Positions 1 to 6,555 are shown, numbered from the stretch's first letter. The stretch: 10,596 nt of DNA from Pseudomonadota bacterium (GCA_030625525.1 DAOUQR010000012.1:1-10596), one strand, 5' to 3'. Program-made: numbers and translations. Notes: generated from the sequence alone by a model not told the origin.

Positions 1-548
1 GTCGTCAACGAGCAATGCACACAAATTAAATCACAGTCTTGCAGTGTTTCTAATGAGCAACTTGAAAAAGTAGAGTCAAGCTGAGCTTTGGGTGGATCGT
101 AAGAATGTAAATTTGCATCCAGGTGTTTTAAACGCTCAAAGACTGTCATTCCAACAGGCCCAAAACCAATGATGCCAATATTAATTGTTTTATCACAGGG
201 TAATTTTTTAGCTAAACGCAATCGTGCAATACATGCAATCACATAATCAGCGACAGAGATGGCGTTACACCCTGGCGCGACAGTCCAAGTGATCTCATTT
301 TTAGCCAACCACTCGTTATCAAAATGCTCGTAACCGCTGGTTGGGCAACCAACAAATTTGACGGATGAGCCAGACAATAATGCCTCATCAACTTTCGTTA
401 CGGATCGAACGAATAAAACATCAGCCGCTTTAATATTTTTCTGAGTAATTAAATGACTGGGCAGTGCCTGACAATCAAAATGATCGCCCAATAGCTCAGG
501 CACTAACGGAATATTTTCATCATAGATTAGGGTAGGGCTGACCTTCAT
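1..548 (-). CDS. pdxB: Erythronate-4-phosphate dehydrogenase PdxB, N-terminal part (runs off left edge)
   Basis: This cytosolic NAD-dependent 2-hydroxyacid dehydrogenase oxidises 4-phospho-D-erythronate in the DXP-dependent route to pyridoxal phosphate. The minus strand is open for 182 codons from an ATG at 548-546 to the window edge, about half of the roughly 380-residue family length. It starts MKVSPTLIYDENIP, matching the VDENMP-type opening of PdxB. RSVTKV (residues 49-53) and APGCNAISVADYV (91-103) are close to family signatures. The Rossmann NAD motif GFGPVG (128-133) follows, and DPPKA (151-155) marks the end of the second strand, where NAD enzymes often carry an acidic residue. The C-terminal catalytic Glu/His region lies outside the window. 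The ATG abuts the TGA of the upstream M50 gene with no gap and has only a weak ribosome binding site, so translational coupling is likely. Other 2-hydroxyacid dehydrogenases are less likely because of the RSVTKV/APGCNA pattern. Confidence 0.93.
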   Translation of the reverse strand, partial: MKVSPTLIYDENIPLVPELLGDHFDCQALPSHLITQKNIKAADVLFVRSVTKVDEALLSGSSVKFVGCPTSGYEHFDNEWLAKNEITWTVAPGCNAISVADYVIACIARLRLAKKLPCDKTINIGIIGFGPVGMTVFERLKHLDANLHSYDPPKAQLDSTFSSCSLETLQDCDLICVHCSLT

Positions 549-1211
549 TCACCGCAAACCAAAGAAGGATGCAATCAGTCCAAAAACTAAAAACACAGAC
601 GGCACCAACACCTTGCGTAACAAGCCACTAAAAATAAGCACAACTAAAATAATCAAACCATAAGGTTCGACTCGAGAAAGTAACAGTGCCATTTTAGGCG
701 GCAATAGACTGGAGAGAATACGGCTACCATCTAACGGCGGGATCGGAATCAAATTCAAAATCATCAACATTAAGTTAATCAAAATCCCAGCCGTTCCCAT
801 TAACATAAGCAGCAAGGTAAAATTATGCGATGGCCCGCCAGTAAGTTGCGCCACTTTAGCAATAGCGCCCCATCCAAATGCCATGACTAAATTGGTCGCC
901 GGACCCGCAATAGCGACGAGCGCCATATCCCGACGCGGTGACTTTAAGTTAGTCCAAGTGACAGGAACGGGTTTAGCCCACCCAAATGCAAATTGAAAAC
1001 CACTCGCGACTAATAAAACCAAGGGAACAACAATCGTACCAATCGGGTCAATATGTTTAACGGGATTTAGCGTCAGTCGACCTAACCTTTTTGCCGTCGG
1101 ATCACCGAGTTTAAACGCCACATAACCATGAGCAACTTCATGAACGGTGATTGCAAACAATAAGGGCAGCGCCCAAATAGCAATTTGTTGGATAATATTC
1201 ATATGTTGCAT
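549..1211 (-). CDS. M50-family (site-2-type) intramembrane zinc metalloprotease
   Basis: A 220-residue polytopic membrane protein of the compact site-2 protease family (YwhC/Rv-type M50), with no PDZ domain of the RseP kind. The zinc-binding HEVAH motif sits at residues 24-28 in the first hydrophobic helix. The third metal ligand is probably D161 in NLIPIPPLDGSRI (153-165), the standard M50 NPxPPLDG motif. AGPATN (102-107) matches the conserved central loop. Hydrophobic segments lie near 8-30, 57-75, 97-118, 132-155 and 183-218. The first ATG is preferred over Met4 because an AGAGAG ribosome binding site ends about 10 bases before it. The gene lies 30 bases downstream of bolA and directly abuts pdxB, so the three are probably cotranscribed. 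Substrates are unknown. Homologues are common in gammaproteobacteria as uncharacterised 'site-2 protease family' proteins, and no specific role can be read from the sequence. Confidence 0.92.
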   Translation of the reverse strand: MQHMNIIQQIAIWALPLLFAITVHEVAHGYVAFKLGDPTAKRLGRLTLNPVKHIDPIGTIVVPLVLLVASGFQFAFGWAKPVPVTWTNLKSPRRDMALVAIAGPATNLVMAFGWGAIAKVAQLTGGPSHNFTLLLMLMGTAGILINLMLMILNLIPIPPLDGSRILSSLLPPKMALLLSRVEPYGLIILVVLIFSGLLRKVLVPSVFLVFGLIASFFGLR

Positions 1212-1241
1212 GGCGCAGTTCTCTCTGTTTATTCAAGTTAT

Positions 1242-1574
1242 TTAACGCGATTCGCTTTTGTCTTTTACCTGTCGACCATGACACGGAGGTGAATCGCTAA
1301 TCTGATGTTCACGCTGCCATTCTTCTGGCGTGAAAGCATGAATACTAATCGCATGCACGGGGTTGTTAATGAGTGCTTGAATAGCGCCATACACGAGTTG
1401 ATGCCGTTGAACCAACCGCTTATCGACAAATGCATCACTCACTATAATGAGTTTGAAATGCATTTCAGATCCCTCAGGCACATTATGCATGTGACTCTCA
1501 TTAATCACATCAAGATGACTTGGCTTAAGCTGCGTGTTTAATAAATCAGTTATTTGCTGTTGAATAGGACCCAT
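1242..1574 (-). CDS. bolA: BolA family protein
   Basis: A 110-residue BolA-type protein. BolA proteins partner with monothiol glutaredoxins in Fe-S cluster handling, and in enterobacteria BolA also affects cell shape and stress responses as a DNA-binding regulator. Family hallmarks are NESHMHNVPEGSEMHFK (25-41), the basic RLVQRH segment (53-58) preceding the recognition helix, the conserved HA of ISIHAFTPEEW (76-86), and a SPPCHG tail (95-100) like that of long-form BolA proteins. These favour BolA itself over the shorter IbaG/YrbA paralogue. The ATG at 1574-1572 has a GGAGAG ribosome binding site about 8 bases upstream. It is the first gene of the bolA-M50-pdxB cluster. The last 10 or so residues are charged and probably disordered. 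Confidence 0.94.
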   Translation of the reverse strand: MGPIQQQITDLLNTQLKPSHLDVINESHMHNVPEGSEMHFKLIIVSDAFVDKRLVQRHQLVYGAIQALINNPVHAISIHAFTPEEWQREHQISDSPPCHGRQVKDKSESR

Positions 1575-1601
1575 GAAAAAGCTCTCCGATAAAAAGCGGT
1601 A

Positions 1602-1610
1602 ATACTATCA
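1602..1610 (-). promoter_or_regulatory. Possible extended -10 promoter for the bolA cluster
   Basis: Read on the minus strand, TGATAGTAT gives a TGn extension followed by TAGTAT, a good extended -10 element, about 28 bases before the bolA ATG. No convincing -35 hexamer is visible at the expected distance, as is common with extended -10 promoters. No gearbox-type sequence like that of E. coli bolA was recognised. The assignment is inference from position and motif only. Confidence 0.38.
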
Positions 1611-1687
1611 CAGATACCAGCCGTCTAGAATCTTGGGTTTTTAAGTACAACACCCGGGATGAAATAATTTAAAAACAAAATCGGATG

Positions 1688-1715
1688 TTGACTTAAGGAC
1701 TAATAATGTTATTAT
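1688..1715 (+). promoter_or_regulatory. Promoter and candidate operator of the vapBC operon
   Basis: TTGACT (1688-1693) and TATTAT (1710-1715) form a sigma-70-type promoter with a 16-base spacer, which would start transcription near 1722. The -10 is overlapped by a perfect 6-base inverted repeat, TAATAA-TG-TTATTA (1701-1714). VapB-type antitoxins usually bind palindromes over their own promoter, alone or in complex with VapC, so this dyad is the natural candidate for the autoregulatory operator. The promoter call rests on motif match and the operator role on family knowledge. Confidence 0.6.
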
Positions 1716-1776
1716 TTTGCAATCTTTTGTTTTTTATCCTATCATTACCGGTAAGAGTAATACCAAGGTGAAAACG

Positions 1777-2016
1777 ATGAAAATCACGAGCAAAGGGCAA
1801 GTAACGATTCCTCAAGAAATACGGGAAGAATTTGGACTTTTACCTAATACTGAAGTCGACTTTAAAGTGAAGCGAGGTCAGGTAGTTTTGGTTAAAACCA
1901 TCAATGAAAACAAACGCGGTAAAAATTTGATTAACAAAATGCGGGGCAAAGGCACGGTTAATATGACAACAGAAGAAATCATGACCTTAACAAGGAACAA
2001 AGATGATATTGATTGA
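1777..2016 (+). CDS. vapB: VapB-type antitoxin, AbrB/MazE (SpoVT-AbrB) fold
   Basis: A 79-residue antitoxin. Residues 1-42 form the swapped-hairpin AbrB DNA-binding domain, with the classic opening MKITSKGQVTIPQEIREEFG and a hydrophobic GQVVLVK strand. The basic middle (NKRGKNLINKMRGKG, 45-59) and the NMTTEEIMTLTR tail (62-73) match the C-terminal toxin-binding segment of VapB proteins. The frame stays open upstream to a TTG at 1717, but the ATG at 1777 is chosen. It has an AAGGTG ribosome binding site at 1765-1770, six bases away, and it starts exactly at the conserved domain. The coding region overlaps the toxin gene by 14 bases, the usual antitoxin-first coupled arrangement. It would neutralise VapC and, with it, repress the promoter at 1688-1715. 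Confidence 0.93.
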   Translation: MKITSKGQVTIPQEIREEFGLLPNTEVDFKVKRGQVVLVKTINENKRGKNLINKMRGKGTVNMTTEEIMTLTRNKDDID

Positions 2017-2407
2017 TAGTAATATACTCATTGATATCTTTACTGAAGATGATAAGTGGTTCGATTGGTCTGCAAACAAAGTTGCAGAACTTAGTCAATT
2101 TCATCAATTTGTATTAAATCCAATGATTCTTGCTGAGATATCGATGAGCTTTAAAAATATAGAAGATTTAATAATGGCACTTCCTTCGGAAAATTTCATG
2201 CATGAATCAATTCCGCTTGAAGCGGCATTTTTAGCTGGAAAATGTTTCTTAAACTATAGAAAGAGAGGGGGTGCCAAAACATCTCCACTACCAGATTTTT
2301 TTATTGGTGCACATGCTGCTGTTTCGAACTATGAACTCATTACGCGTGATGTAAGTCGCTATCGAACTTATTTTCCAAGCGTTAGTTTAATTTATCCTGA
2401 AAACTAA
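2003..2407 (+). CDS. vapC: VapC-type toxin, PIN-domain ribonuclease
   Basis: A 134-residue PIN-domain protein, the usual VapC length, predicted to be a Mg/Mn-dependent endoribonuclease that inhibits growth by cutting tRNA or rRNA. The acidic catalytic set is intact: D5 in MILIDSNILID, E45 in PMILAEIS, D98 in SPLPDFFIGAHA and D116 in ITRDVSRYRTYFP. The C-terminal RYRTYFPSVSLIYPE is the standard last strand of this family. Translation starts inside the end of vapB (14-base overlap) in a different frame, so synthesis is probably coupled to the antitoxin. No frameshift or missing residue is visible and the pair looks functional. The target RNA cannot be predicted from the sequence. Confidence 0.93.
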   Translation: MILIDSNILIDIFTEDDKWFDWSANKVAELSQFHQFVLNPMILAEISMSFKNIEDLIMALPSENFMHESIPLEAAFLAGKCFLNYRKRGGAKTSPLPDFFIGAHAAVSNYELITRDVSRYRTYFPSVSLIYPEN

Positions 2408-2465
2408 GATGACATTGCTTGCCACCTAATGCAATTCGTGTGTTTTTAATAACTTACGTCTGAAT

Positions 2466-2482
2466 GTGACCATAATTGTCAC
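2466..2482. promoter_or_regulatory. GTGAC-N7-GTCAC dyad upstream of the pilin promoter
   Basis: A perfect 5-base inverted repeat with a 7-base centre, about 115 bases upstream of the sigma-54 promoter and centred about 134 bases from the expected start of transcription. That is the usual distance for an enhancer bound by an NtrC-family activator such as PilR. Both arms read GTCAC outward, loosely like the TGTC core reported for PilR sites. The alternative is a weak terminator for vapBC, since TTTT follows at 2483-2486, but a 5-base stem is poor for that. The rest of 2408-2637 shows no gene. Confidence 0.4.
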
Positions 2483-2581
2483 TTTTAAACCTGAAACTTT
2501 CATTTAGAGATCACCTAAAATAACACGGCATATAAACATATTTCCATAAAATACATGAGCTTATAGATTAACGTCCAAACT

Positions 2582-2597
2582 TGGCCCATCCCTTGCA
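2582..2597 (+). promoter_or_regulatory. Sigma-54 (RpoN) promoter of the pilin gene
   Basis: TGGCCCATCCCTTGCA has the invariant GG and GC separated by exactly 10 bases, matching the -24/-12 consensus TGGCAC-N5-TTGCA/T at nearly every conserved position. Transcription would start near 2608, giving a leader of about 30 bases that carries an AGGAGA ribosome binding site at 2626-2631. Control of pilA by sigma-54 and the PilSR two-component system is established in Pseudomonas and relatives, which supports the reading. Confidence 0.85.
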
Positions 2598-2637
2598 ACA
2601 AAGTTACCCGTCATACAACTAAATCAGGAGAGACACA

Positions 2638-3087
2638 ATGCGTCAACATCAAAAAGGTTTTACATTAATCGAATTAATGATCGTCGTAGCTATCGTTGGT
2701 ATCTTGGCAGCACTCGCCATTCCAGCCTATCAAGATTACACCGTACGAGCGCGTGTTGCAGAAATTATGAATATTGCTGCGAAAGATAAAACGACGGTTT
2801 CTGAATATTATGTATCTCAAGGTACAATGCCAGCGTCAGCTTCTGCTGCAGGTGTGAGCATCGATGCATCACAAAGTACGTATATTTCTACAATTACGTA
2901 TGCACGTGATGGTGGTAATCCCAATATTGGTGCGGTGACTTATGCGGTTAACGGAACTACTTTAGGCGGTGGTGCAACGGGTAACGTGGTATTCACTGGA
3001 ACAGGCACAGCAGGTACAGGTGTTTCTTGGGCATGTACAGCAAGTACATTACAAGATAAGTTCTTACCAGCGATCTGTCGTAACTAA
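2638..3087 (+). CDS. pilA: Type IVa major pilin (prepilin)
   Basis: A 149-residue prepilin, the subunit of the retractile type IV pilus used in adhesion, twitching and DNA uptake. A short basic leader (MRQHQKG) precedes the prepilin peptidase site G7/F8. F8 becomes the N-methylated first residue, and E12 is the conserved Glu5 of the mature protein. Residues 8-36 ([20 protein letters not shown]...) form the hydrophobic assembly helix, ending in the usual [10 protein letters not shown]. The globular part is rich in Ser, Thr, Gly and Ala. Its only two cysteines, C133 and C147, bracket a typical disulphide-closed D-region near the C-terminus. Start choice is firm: AGGAGA lies seven bases before the ATG. 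It is a single-gene unit with its own sigma-54 promoter and terminator, consistent with a major pilin rather than a minor pilin from a pilVWX-type operon. Confidence 0.94.
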   Translation: MRQHQKGFTLIELMIVVAIVGILAALAIPAYQDYTVRARVAEIMNIAAKDKTTVSEYYVSQGTMPASASAAGVSIDASQSTYISTITYARDGGNPNIGAVTYAVNGTTLGGGATGNVVFTGTGTAGTGVSWACTASTLQDKFLPAICRN

Positions 3088-3110
3088 GACTGACTTAACT
3101 CCAATGATGA

Positions 3111-3138
3111 CCGGCGCCTTTGAGCGCCGGTTTTTTTT
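3111..3138 (+). terminator. Rho-independent terminator of the pilin gene
   Basis: A perfect 7-base GC-rich stem (CCGGCGC / GCGCCGG, 3111-3117 and 3124-3130) with a 6-base loop is followed by eight T residues. It lies 24 bases after the pilin stop. It also sits between two convergent genes, but on the minus strand the stem is not followed by a T-run. It should therefore act mainly on pilin transcripts and only weakly, if at all, on the phosphofructokinase transcript. Confidence 0.95.
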
Positions 3139-3150
3139 GATCCAATTTTA

Positions 3151-4419
3151 TCAGGCGCTCAATTTAAATTTGCGTTTTAATTTTTTAGGAACAGCGACAT
3201 TATTCAGTTCAACATATTGCGGTAAGCCATTCTTGTAAGGCGGATAGGCTTCACCTTTGATCAAGGGTTGCAGATATTGACGACAAGCCTCGGTAATGCC
3301 AAAGCCATCGGCCGTAATAAAATTACGTGGCATGGCTTTTTCAATATTGGCAACATCCGCTAATTTTGCTTCACCGATTGACCAACGATAAGGTTTATTG
3401 CTTTTGCGCACGATAATCGGCATAACCGCATTTTTACCTTTAACGGCCATGTTGACTGCCGCTTTGCCAAGGGCATACGCTTGTTTGAGATCAGTTTCTG
3501 ATGCGATATGACGAGCAGAACGCTGTAAATAATCAGACAGCGCCCAGTGGTATTTGTAGCCTAATTCACTTTTGATCAGGTTAGAAATCACCGGTGCGGC
3601 CCCACCTAATTGCTTGTGACCAAAGGCATCGAGAATACCAGCGTCCGCAACAAATTTTCCATCCGGATGGCGCAAGCCTTCTGAAACAACAATCGCGCAG
3701 AAACCAAATTTCTTCACACAACGATTAACGCGTTTCAGAAATTTTTCGCGATTAAACGCAATTTCAGGAAATAAAATAATATGGGGGGCATCACCCGCTT
3801 TTTCAGCCGCCAATCCACCTGAGGCCGCAATCCAACCCGCGTGACGACCCATCACTTCCATGACGAATATTTTGGTGGACGTTCGGGCCATTGATTTCAC
3901 ATCCAAACCGGCTTCACGGATGGACACAGCAACGTATTTTGCAACCGATCCAAATCCCGGGCAGTTATCAGTCAGAGGCAGATCATTATCAACCGTTTTA
4001 GGAATACCAATGCAACGGAGCGGGTGACCTAGCTTTGCACTGAGCTGTGAAACTTTATTCGCCGTATCCATCGAATCACCGCCACCATTATAAAAGAAGT
4101 AGCCAATATTATGCGCTTCAAACACCTCGATCAGGCGCTCATATTCAGCACGATTTTCTTCAAAGCTTTTTAACTTATAACGACACGTACCAAATGCACC
4201 GGCGGGCGTATACATCAAAGCGGCAATATTTTTTTTCGACTCTTTACTGGTATCAATTAAATCTTCATGAAGTGCACCAAGGATCCCATCACGGCCAGCA
4301 TACACTTTAATTTTATGCTCGCGCGCAGTTTCAATCACACCACAAGCACTGGCATTGATGACGGCGGTAACACCACCAGATTGAGCATAAAAGGCATTGG
4401 GTTGTTTCGTTTTTTTCAT
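3151..4419 (-). CDS. pfp: PPi-dependent 6-phosphofructokinase
   Basis: A 422-residue phosphofructokinase that reversibly interconverts fructose 6-phosphate and fructose 1,6-bisphosphate using pyrophosphate instead of ATP. The phosphate-donor loop reads NGGGDSMDTANK (111-122). The catalytic motif is PKTVDND (140-146), with D144 as the predicted base. The lysine in PKT, where ATP enzymes have PGT, is the family marker of PPi dependence. MGRHAGWIAA (190-199) is the conserved substrate-binding MGRxxG segment. The N-terminal AQSGGVTAVINAS matches the first nucleotide/PPi-binding loop. The length fits the roughly 400-residue bacterial PPi-PFK group found in methylotrophs, xanthomonads and Legionella-like bacteria. 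A GGAG ribosome binding site lies about 9 bases before the ATG. The gene appears monocistronic, convergent with pilA. A reversible enzyme here suggests low-energy glycolytic and gluconeogenic flux through one protein. Confidence 0.93.
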   Translation of the reverse strand: MKKTKQPNAFYAQSGGVTAVINASACGVIETAREHKIKVYAGRDGILGALHEDLIDTSKESKKNIAALMYTPAGAFGTCRYKLKSFEENRAEYERLIEVFEAHNIGYFFYNGGGDSMDTANKVSQLSAKLGHPLRCIGIPKTVDNDLPLTDNCPGFGSVAKYVAVSIREAGLDVKSMARTSTKIFVMEVMGRHAGWIAASGGLAAEKAGDAPHIILFPEIAFNREKFLKRVNRCVKKFGFCAIVVSEGLRHPDGKFVADAGILDAFGHKQLGGAAPVISNLIKSELGYKYHWALSDYLQRSARHIASETDLKQAYALGKAAVNMAVKGKNAVMPIIVRKSNKPYRWSIGEAKLADVANIEKAMPRNFITADGFGITEACRQYLQPLIKGEAYPPYKNGLPQYVELNNVAVPKKLKRKFKLSA

Positions 4420-4448
4420 GTGTCAGGCTCCAAATCAGATTGAGGGCG

Positions 4449-4478
4449 ATCATACACCTTTTGGTGTCAGATATTCAA
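4449..4478 (-). promoter_or_regulatory. Promoter of the phosphofructokinase gene with an internal dyad
   Basis: On the minus strand, TTGAAT (4478-4473) and TATGAT (4454-4449) form a sigma-70-type promoter with an 18-base spacer, placing the start of transcription about 25 bases before the ATG. The spacer carries a perfect 5-base inverted repeat, ACACC-AAAA-GGTGT (4454-4467), overlapping the edge of the -10. A dyad in this position suits a repressor operator; the regulator is not identifiable from the sequence. Confidence 0.5.
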
Positions 4479-4634
4479 TGTGACACGGATGTTGAGTGTG
4501 GGTAGCAGCCTTTTAATTTCGTATAATTATGAATGAAAAAATGGCGTGTGACCCCATTCATAGAGTTGTGATAGATTTAAAATGCGTTTGCCGCTATCAT
4601 TCGGTTCACACTATTTAGTTTAATCGCATCTAAC

Positions 4635-5162
4635 ATGAAACATCTGTTTAAAACTGCTCTGGGTATCTGCCTATTTCAAAAAGGCCCTGAAGATTTGCCG
4701 TATTCACTGACGGCTTTAATCATGGCATTTTCGGCGAATGCATTGTTGACCATTTTCCAATTCAGCATACAAAAACCGGTGTCGGATGCTTTATGGCAGG
4801 GTTTATTGATCGTTTTACTGACGATGTTTTATTGTTATTTGATTCTGTTTTTAAGAGGACGAGGTGAGCGCTTTGTGCAAACCGCTATGGCCTTGATGCT
4901 TACCGGCTTTATGTTGTCATTGCTGTTAATGCCCATCGTTTTTATTAACCCTATCTTTCAGCCAGTGGTTTTACCGAATTTTCTTAAGCTGATTTTAAGT
5001 GTATTGGTGATTGCTTGGTTGCTACTTTTGCAAATTTGGTCGGTGCTTGTGTATTCTCATATTTTTCGTCGTTCACTTGATCTTGCCTTTTTCTACGGCC
5101 TCTTAATCACATTAGGTCTCGTCGGTATAGAAATCATTGTGGTGACAAAATTAAATTTTTAA
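4635..5162 (+). CDS. Integral membrane protein of unknown function
   Basis: A 175-residue, strongly hydrophobic protein with about five predicted membrane helices (roughly 24-43, 54-73, 81-104, 116-143 and 149-171) and short charged loops such as RGRGERF (74-80) and FRRSLD (144-149). The N-terminus is amphipathic (MKHLFKTALGICLFQKGPEDLPYS). I do not recognise a family with certainty. The five-helix layout and size are reminiscent of Yip1-domain membrane proteins, but no diagnostic motif is visible. No Shine-Dalgarno sequence precedes the ATG at 4635; it is still the best start, because the next in-frame ATG falls inside the first helix. The gene lies 19 bases upstream of mpl in the same direction, so the two are probably cotranscribed, which hints at a link with the cell envelope. 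A TATAAT at 4522-4527 and TATCAT at 4595-4600 are possible -10 elements without good -35 partners. Confidence 0.8.
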   Translation: MKHLFKTALGICLFQKGPEDLPYSLTALIMAFSANALLTIFQFSIQKPVSDALWQGLLIVLLTMFYCYLILFLRGRGERFVQTAMALMLTGFMLSLLLMPIVFINPIFQPVVLPNFLKLILSVLVIAWLLLLQIWSVLVYSHIFRRSLDLAFFYGLLITLGLVGIEIIVVTKLNF

Positions 5163-5181
5163 GTTTTAACAAGGTTTTATT

Positions 5182-6528
5182 ATGAAAATTCATATTTTAG
5201 GTATTTGCGGTACGTTCATGGCAGGAATCGCGCTCATCGCAAAACAAGCTGGCTTTGAAGTCACGGGTTCAGATCAACATGTCTATCCACCGATGAGTAC
5301 CTTGTTGAATACGCATGGCATTGAAATACTAGAAGGCTATGATCCAAAACGTCTTGATCCCGAGCCTGATATCGTGATCATCGGCAATGCAATGAAACGA
5401 GGCAACGCTGCAGTAGAGTATGTATTAAATCGTAAAATACCTTATATATCAGGTCCGCAATGGTTAGCCGAACATGTTTTACATGATCGTTGGGTGATTG
5501 CAGTTGCAGGCACGCATGGCAAAACAACCACAACAAGTATGATTGCTTGGATTTTAGAAAGCGTTGGTTTAAATCCTGGTTTTTTAATCGGTGGGCAGCC
5601 GAATAATTTTAATGAATCTGCTCGACTAGGCGACTCACCTTTTTTTGTTATTGAAGCCGATGAATATGATACGGCATTTTTTGATAAGCGATCGAAGTTC
5701 CTTCACTATCGTCCATCAACCGCGATTTTAAATAATTTAGAATTCGATCACGCCGATATTTTTGCGGATTTGAATGCGATTCAACAGCAATTTCATTTTC
5801 TCGTTCGAACGATTCCGAGCAATGGTTTAATTATTCATCCAACGACAGATGCAAATCTTGATAACGTGCTTGAGCGCGGATGCTGGACACCGAAACAAAC
5901 GCTTGGATTGGCTTTAGGTGATTGGAGCGTTGTTGATATGAAACCCGACGGCAGCCTCTTTACCGTGTGTCACAAACAAAAACCAATAGGCACCGTCACG
6001 TGGTCGATGTTGGGCGAGCATAATGTATTAAACGGATTAGCGGCTATCGCAGCAGCGCATCACGCCGGTGTTAAAATCATTGATGCGATCAACGCTCTAA
6101 ATACATTCAGCGGTGTTAAACGACGTTTAGAAATCCGCGGAACGGTAAATGACATTACAGTCTACGACGACTTCGCTCATCACCCCACTGCAATAAAAAC
6201 CACCCTGAATGGCCTTCGTAAAAAAGTAGGTTCTGAAAAAATACACGCAATTTTAGAATTTGCATCCAACACAATGAAAACAGGCGTGCATGGTGACACG
6301 GTGATTGATGCCCTAAATGAAGCGGATCAAATCTATTGTTTAAAACCCGAAAGCGATGGGCAATTGCAATCGATTTTAGAAAAAGCCAATCAACAAATAA
6401 CTCTGTTCGATAACGTTGATGAAATTGTTATTCAAGTTGCTGAACAAACAAAACCTAACGAACATGTGTTAGTTATGTCAAATAAAAGCTTTGCGGGTAT
6501 TCATGAAAAGCTATTGGCAGCACTGTAA
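5182..6528 (+). CDS. mpl: UDP-N-acetylmuramate:L-alanyl-gamma-D-glutamyl-meso-diaminopimelate ligase
   Basis: A 448-residue cytosolic Mur-ligase-family enzyme that attaches the recovered tripeptide L-Ala-gamma-D-Glu-meso-Dap to UDP-MurNAc with ATP, feeding recycled wall peptide back into peptidoglycan synthesis. The N-terminal domain starts MKIHILGICGTFMAG, distinctive for Mpl versus MurC (GIGGxGM). The ATP loop is GTHGKTTTT (110-118). EADEYDTAFFDKRSKF (158-173) and NNLEFDHADIF (184-194) are Mpl signatures with Mg-binding acidic residues. GEHNVLN (278-284), GVKRRLE (311-317) and YDDFAHHPTA (328-337) mark the central and C-terminal ligase domains. All are intact and the length is normal. An AAGG ribosome binding site lies seven bases before the ATG. 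No hairpin terminator is visible after the stop, 27 bases from the stop of the convergent gene. Confidence 0.96.
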   Translation: MKIHILGICGTFMAGIALIAKQAGFEVTGSDQHVYPPMSTLLNTHGIEILEGYDPKRLDPEPDIVIIGNAMKRGNAAVEYVLNRKIPYISGPQWLAEHVLHDRWVIAVAGTHGKTTTTSMIAWILESVGLNPGFLIGGQPNNFNESARLGDSPFFVIEADEYDTAFFDKRSKFLHYRPSTAILNNLEFDHADIFADLNAIQQQFHFLVRTIPSNGLIIHPTTDANLDNVLERGCWTPKQTLGLALGDWSVVDMKPDGSLFTVCHKQKPIGTVTWSMLGEHNVLNGLAAIAAAHHAGVKIIDAINALNTFSGVKRRLEIRGTVNDITVYDDFAHHPTAIKTTLNGLRKKVGSEKIHAILEFASNTMKTGVHGDTVIDALNEADQIYCLKPESDGQLQSILEKANQQITLFDNVDEIVIQVAEQTKPNEHVLVMSNKSFAGIHEKLLAAL

Positions 6529-6555
6529 ATGTTTCTTCAGGTGCAATGAGCATAG

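Noticed and set aside
1305..1541. Plus-strand ORF of 78 codons
   Set aside because: It lies entirely antisense within bolA, with no family resemblance or ribosome binding site.
1717..1776. TTG-initiated N-terminal extension of the antitoxin by 20 residues
   Set aside because: It overlaps the promoter -10/start region, has no ribosome binding site, and the conserved AbrB domain starts exactly at the ATG at 1777 with AAGGTG six bases upstream.
2465..2483. CRP site (TGTGA-N6-TCACA)
   Set aside because: The half-sites look similar but the spacing is nine bases, not six, so it does not fit CRP; it is kept only as a GTGAC-N7-GTCAC dyad.
2969..3238. Plus-strand ORF of 89 codons across the pilin end and terminator
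   Set aside because: It is out of frame within pilA, runs through a strong terminator and into the antisense of the phosphofructokinase gene; protein-like features are absent.
4047..4310. Plus-strand ORF of 87 codons
   Set aside because: Antisense shadow of the phosphofructokinase coding region; composition is not protein-like.
4522..4527. Perfect TATAAT as a firm promoter for the membrane protein gene
   Set aside because: The nearest TTGA-like element (4492) is 24 bases away and no TGn extension is present; noted as possible only.
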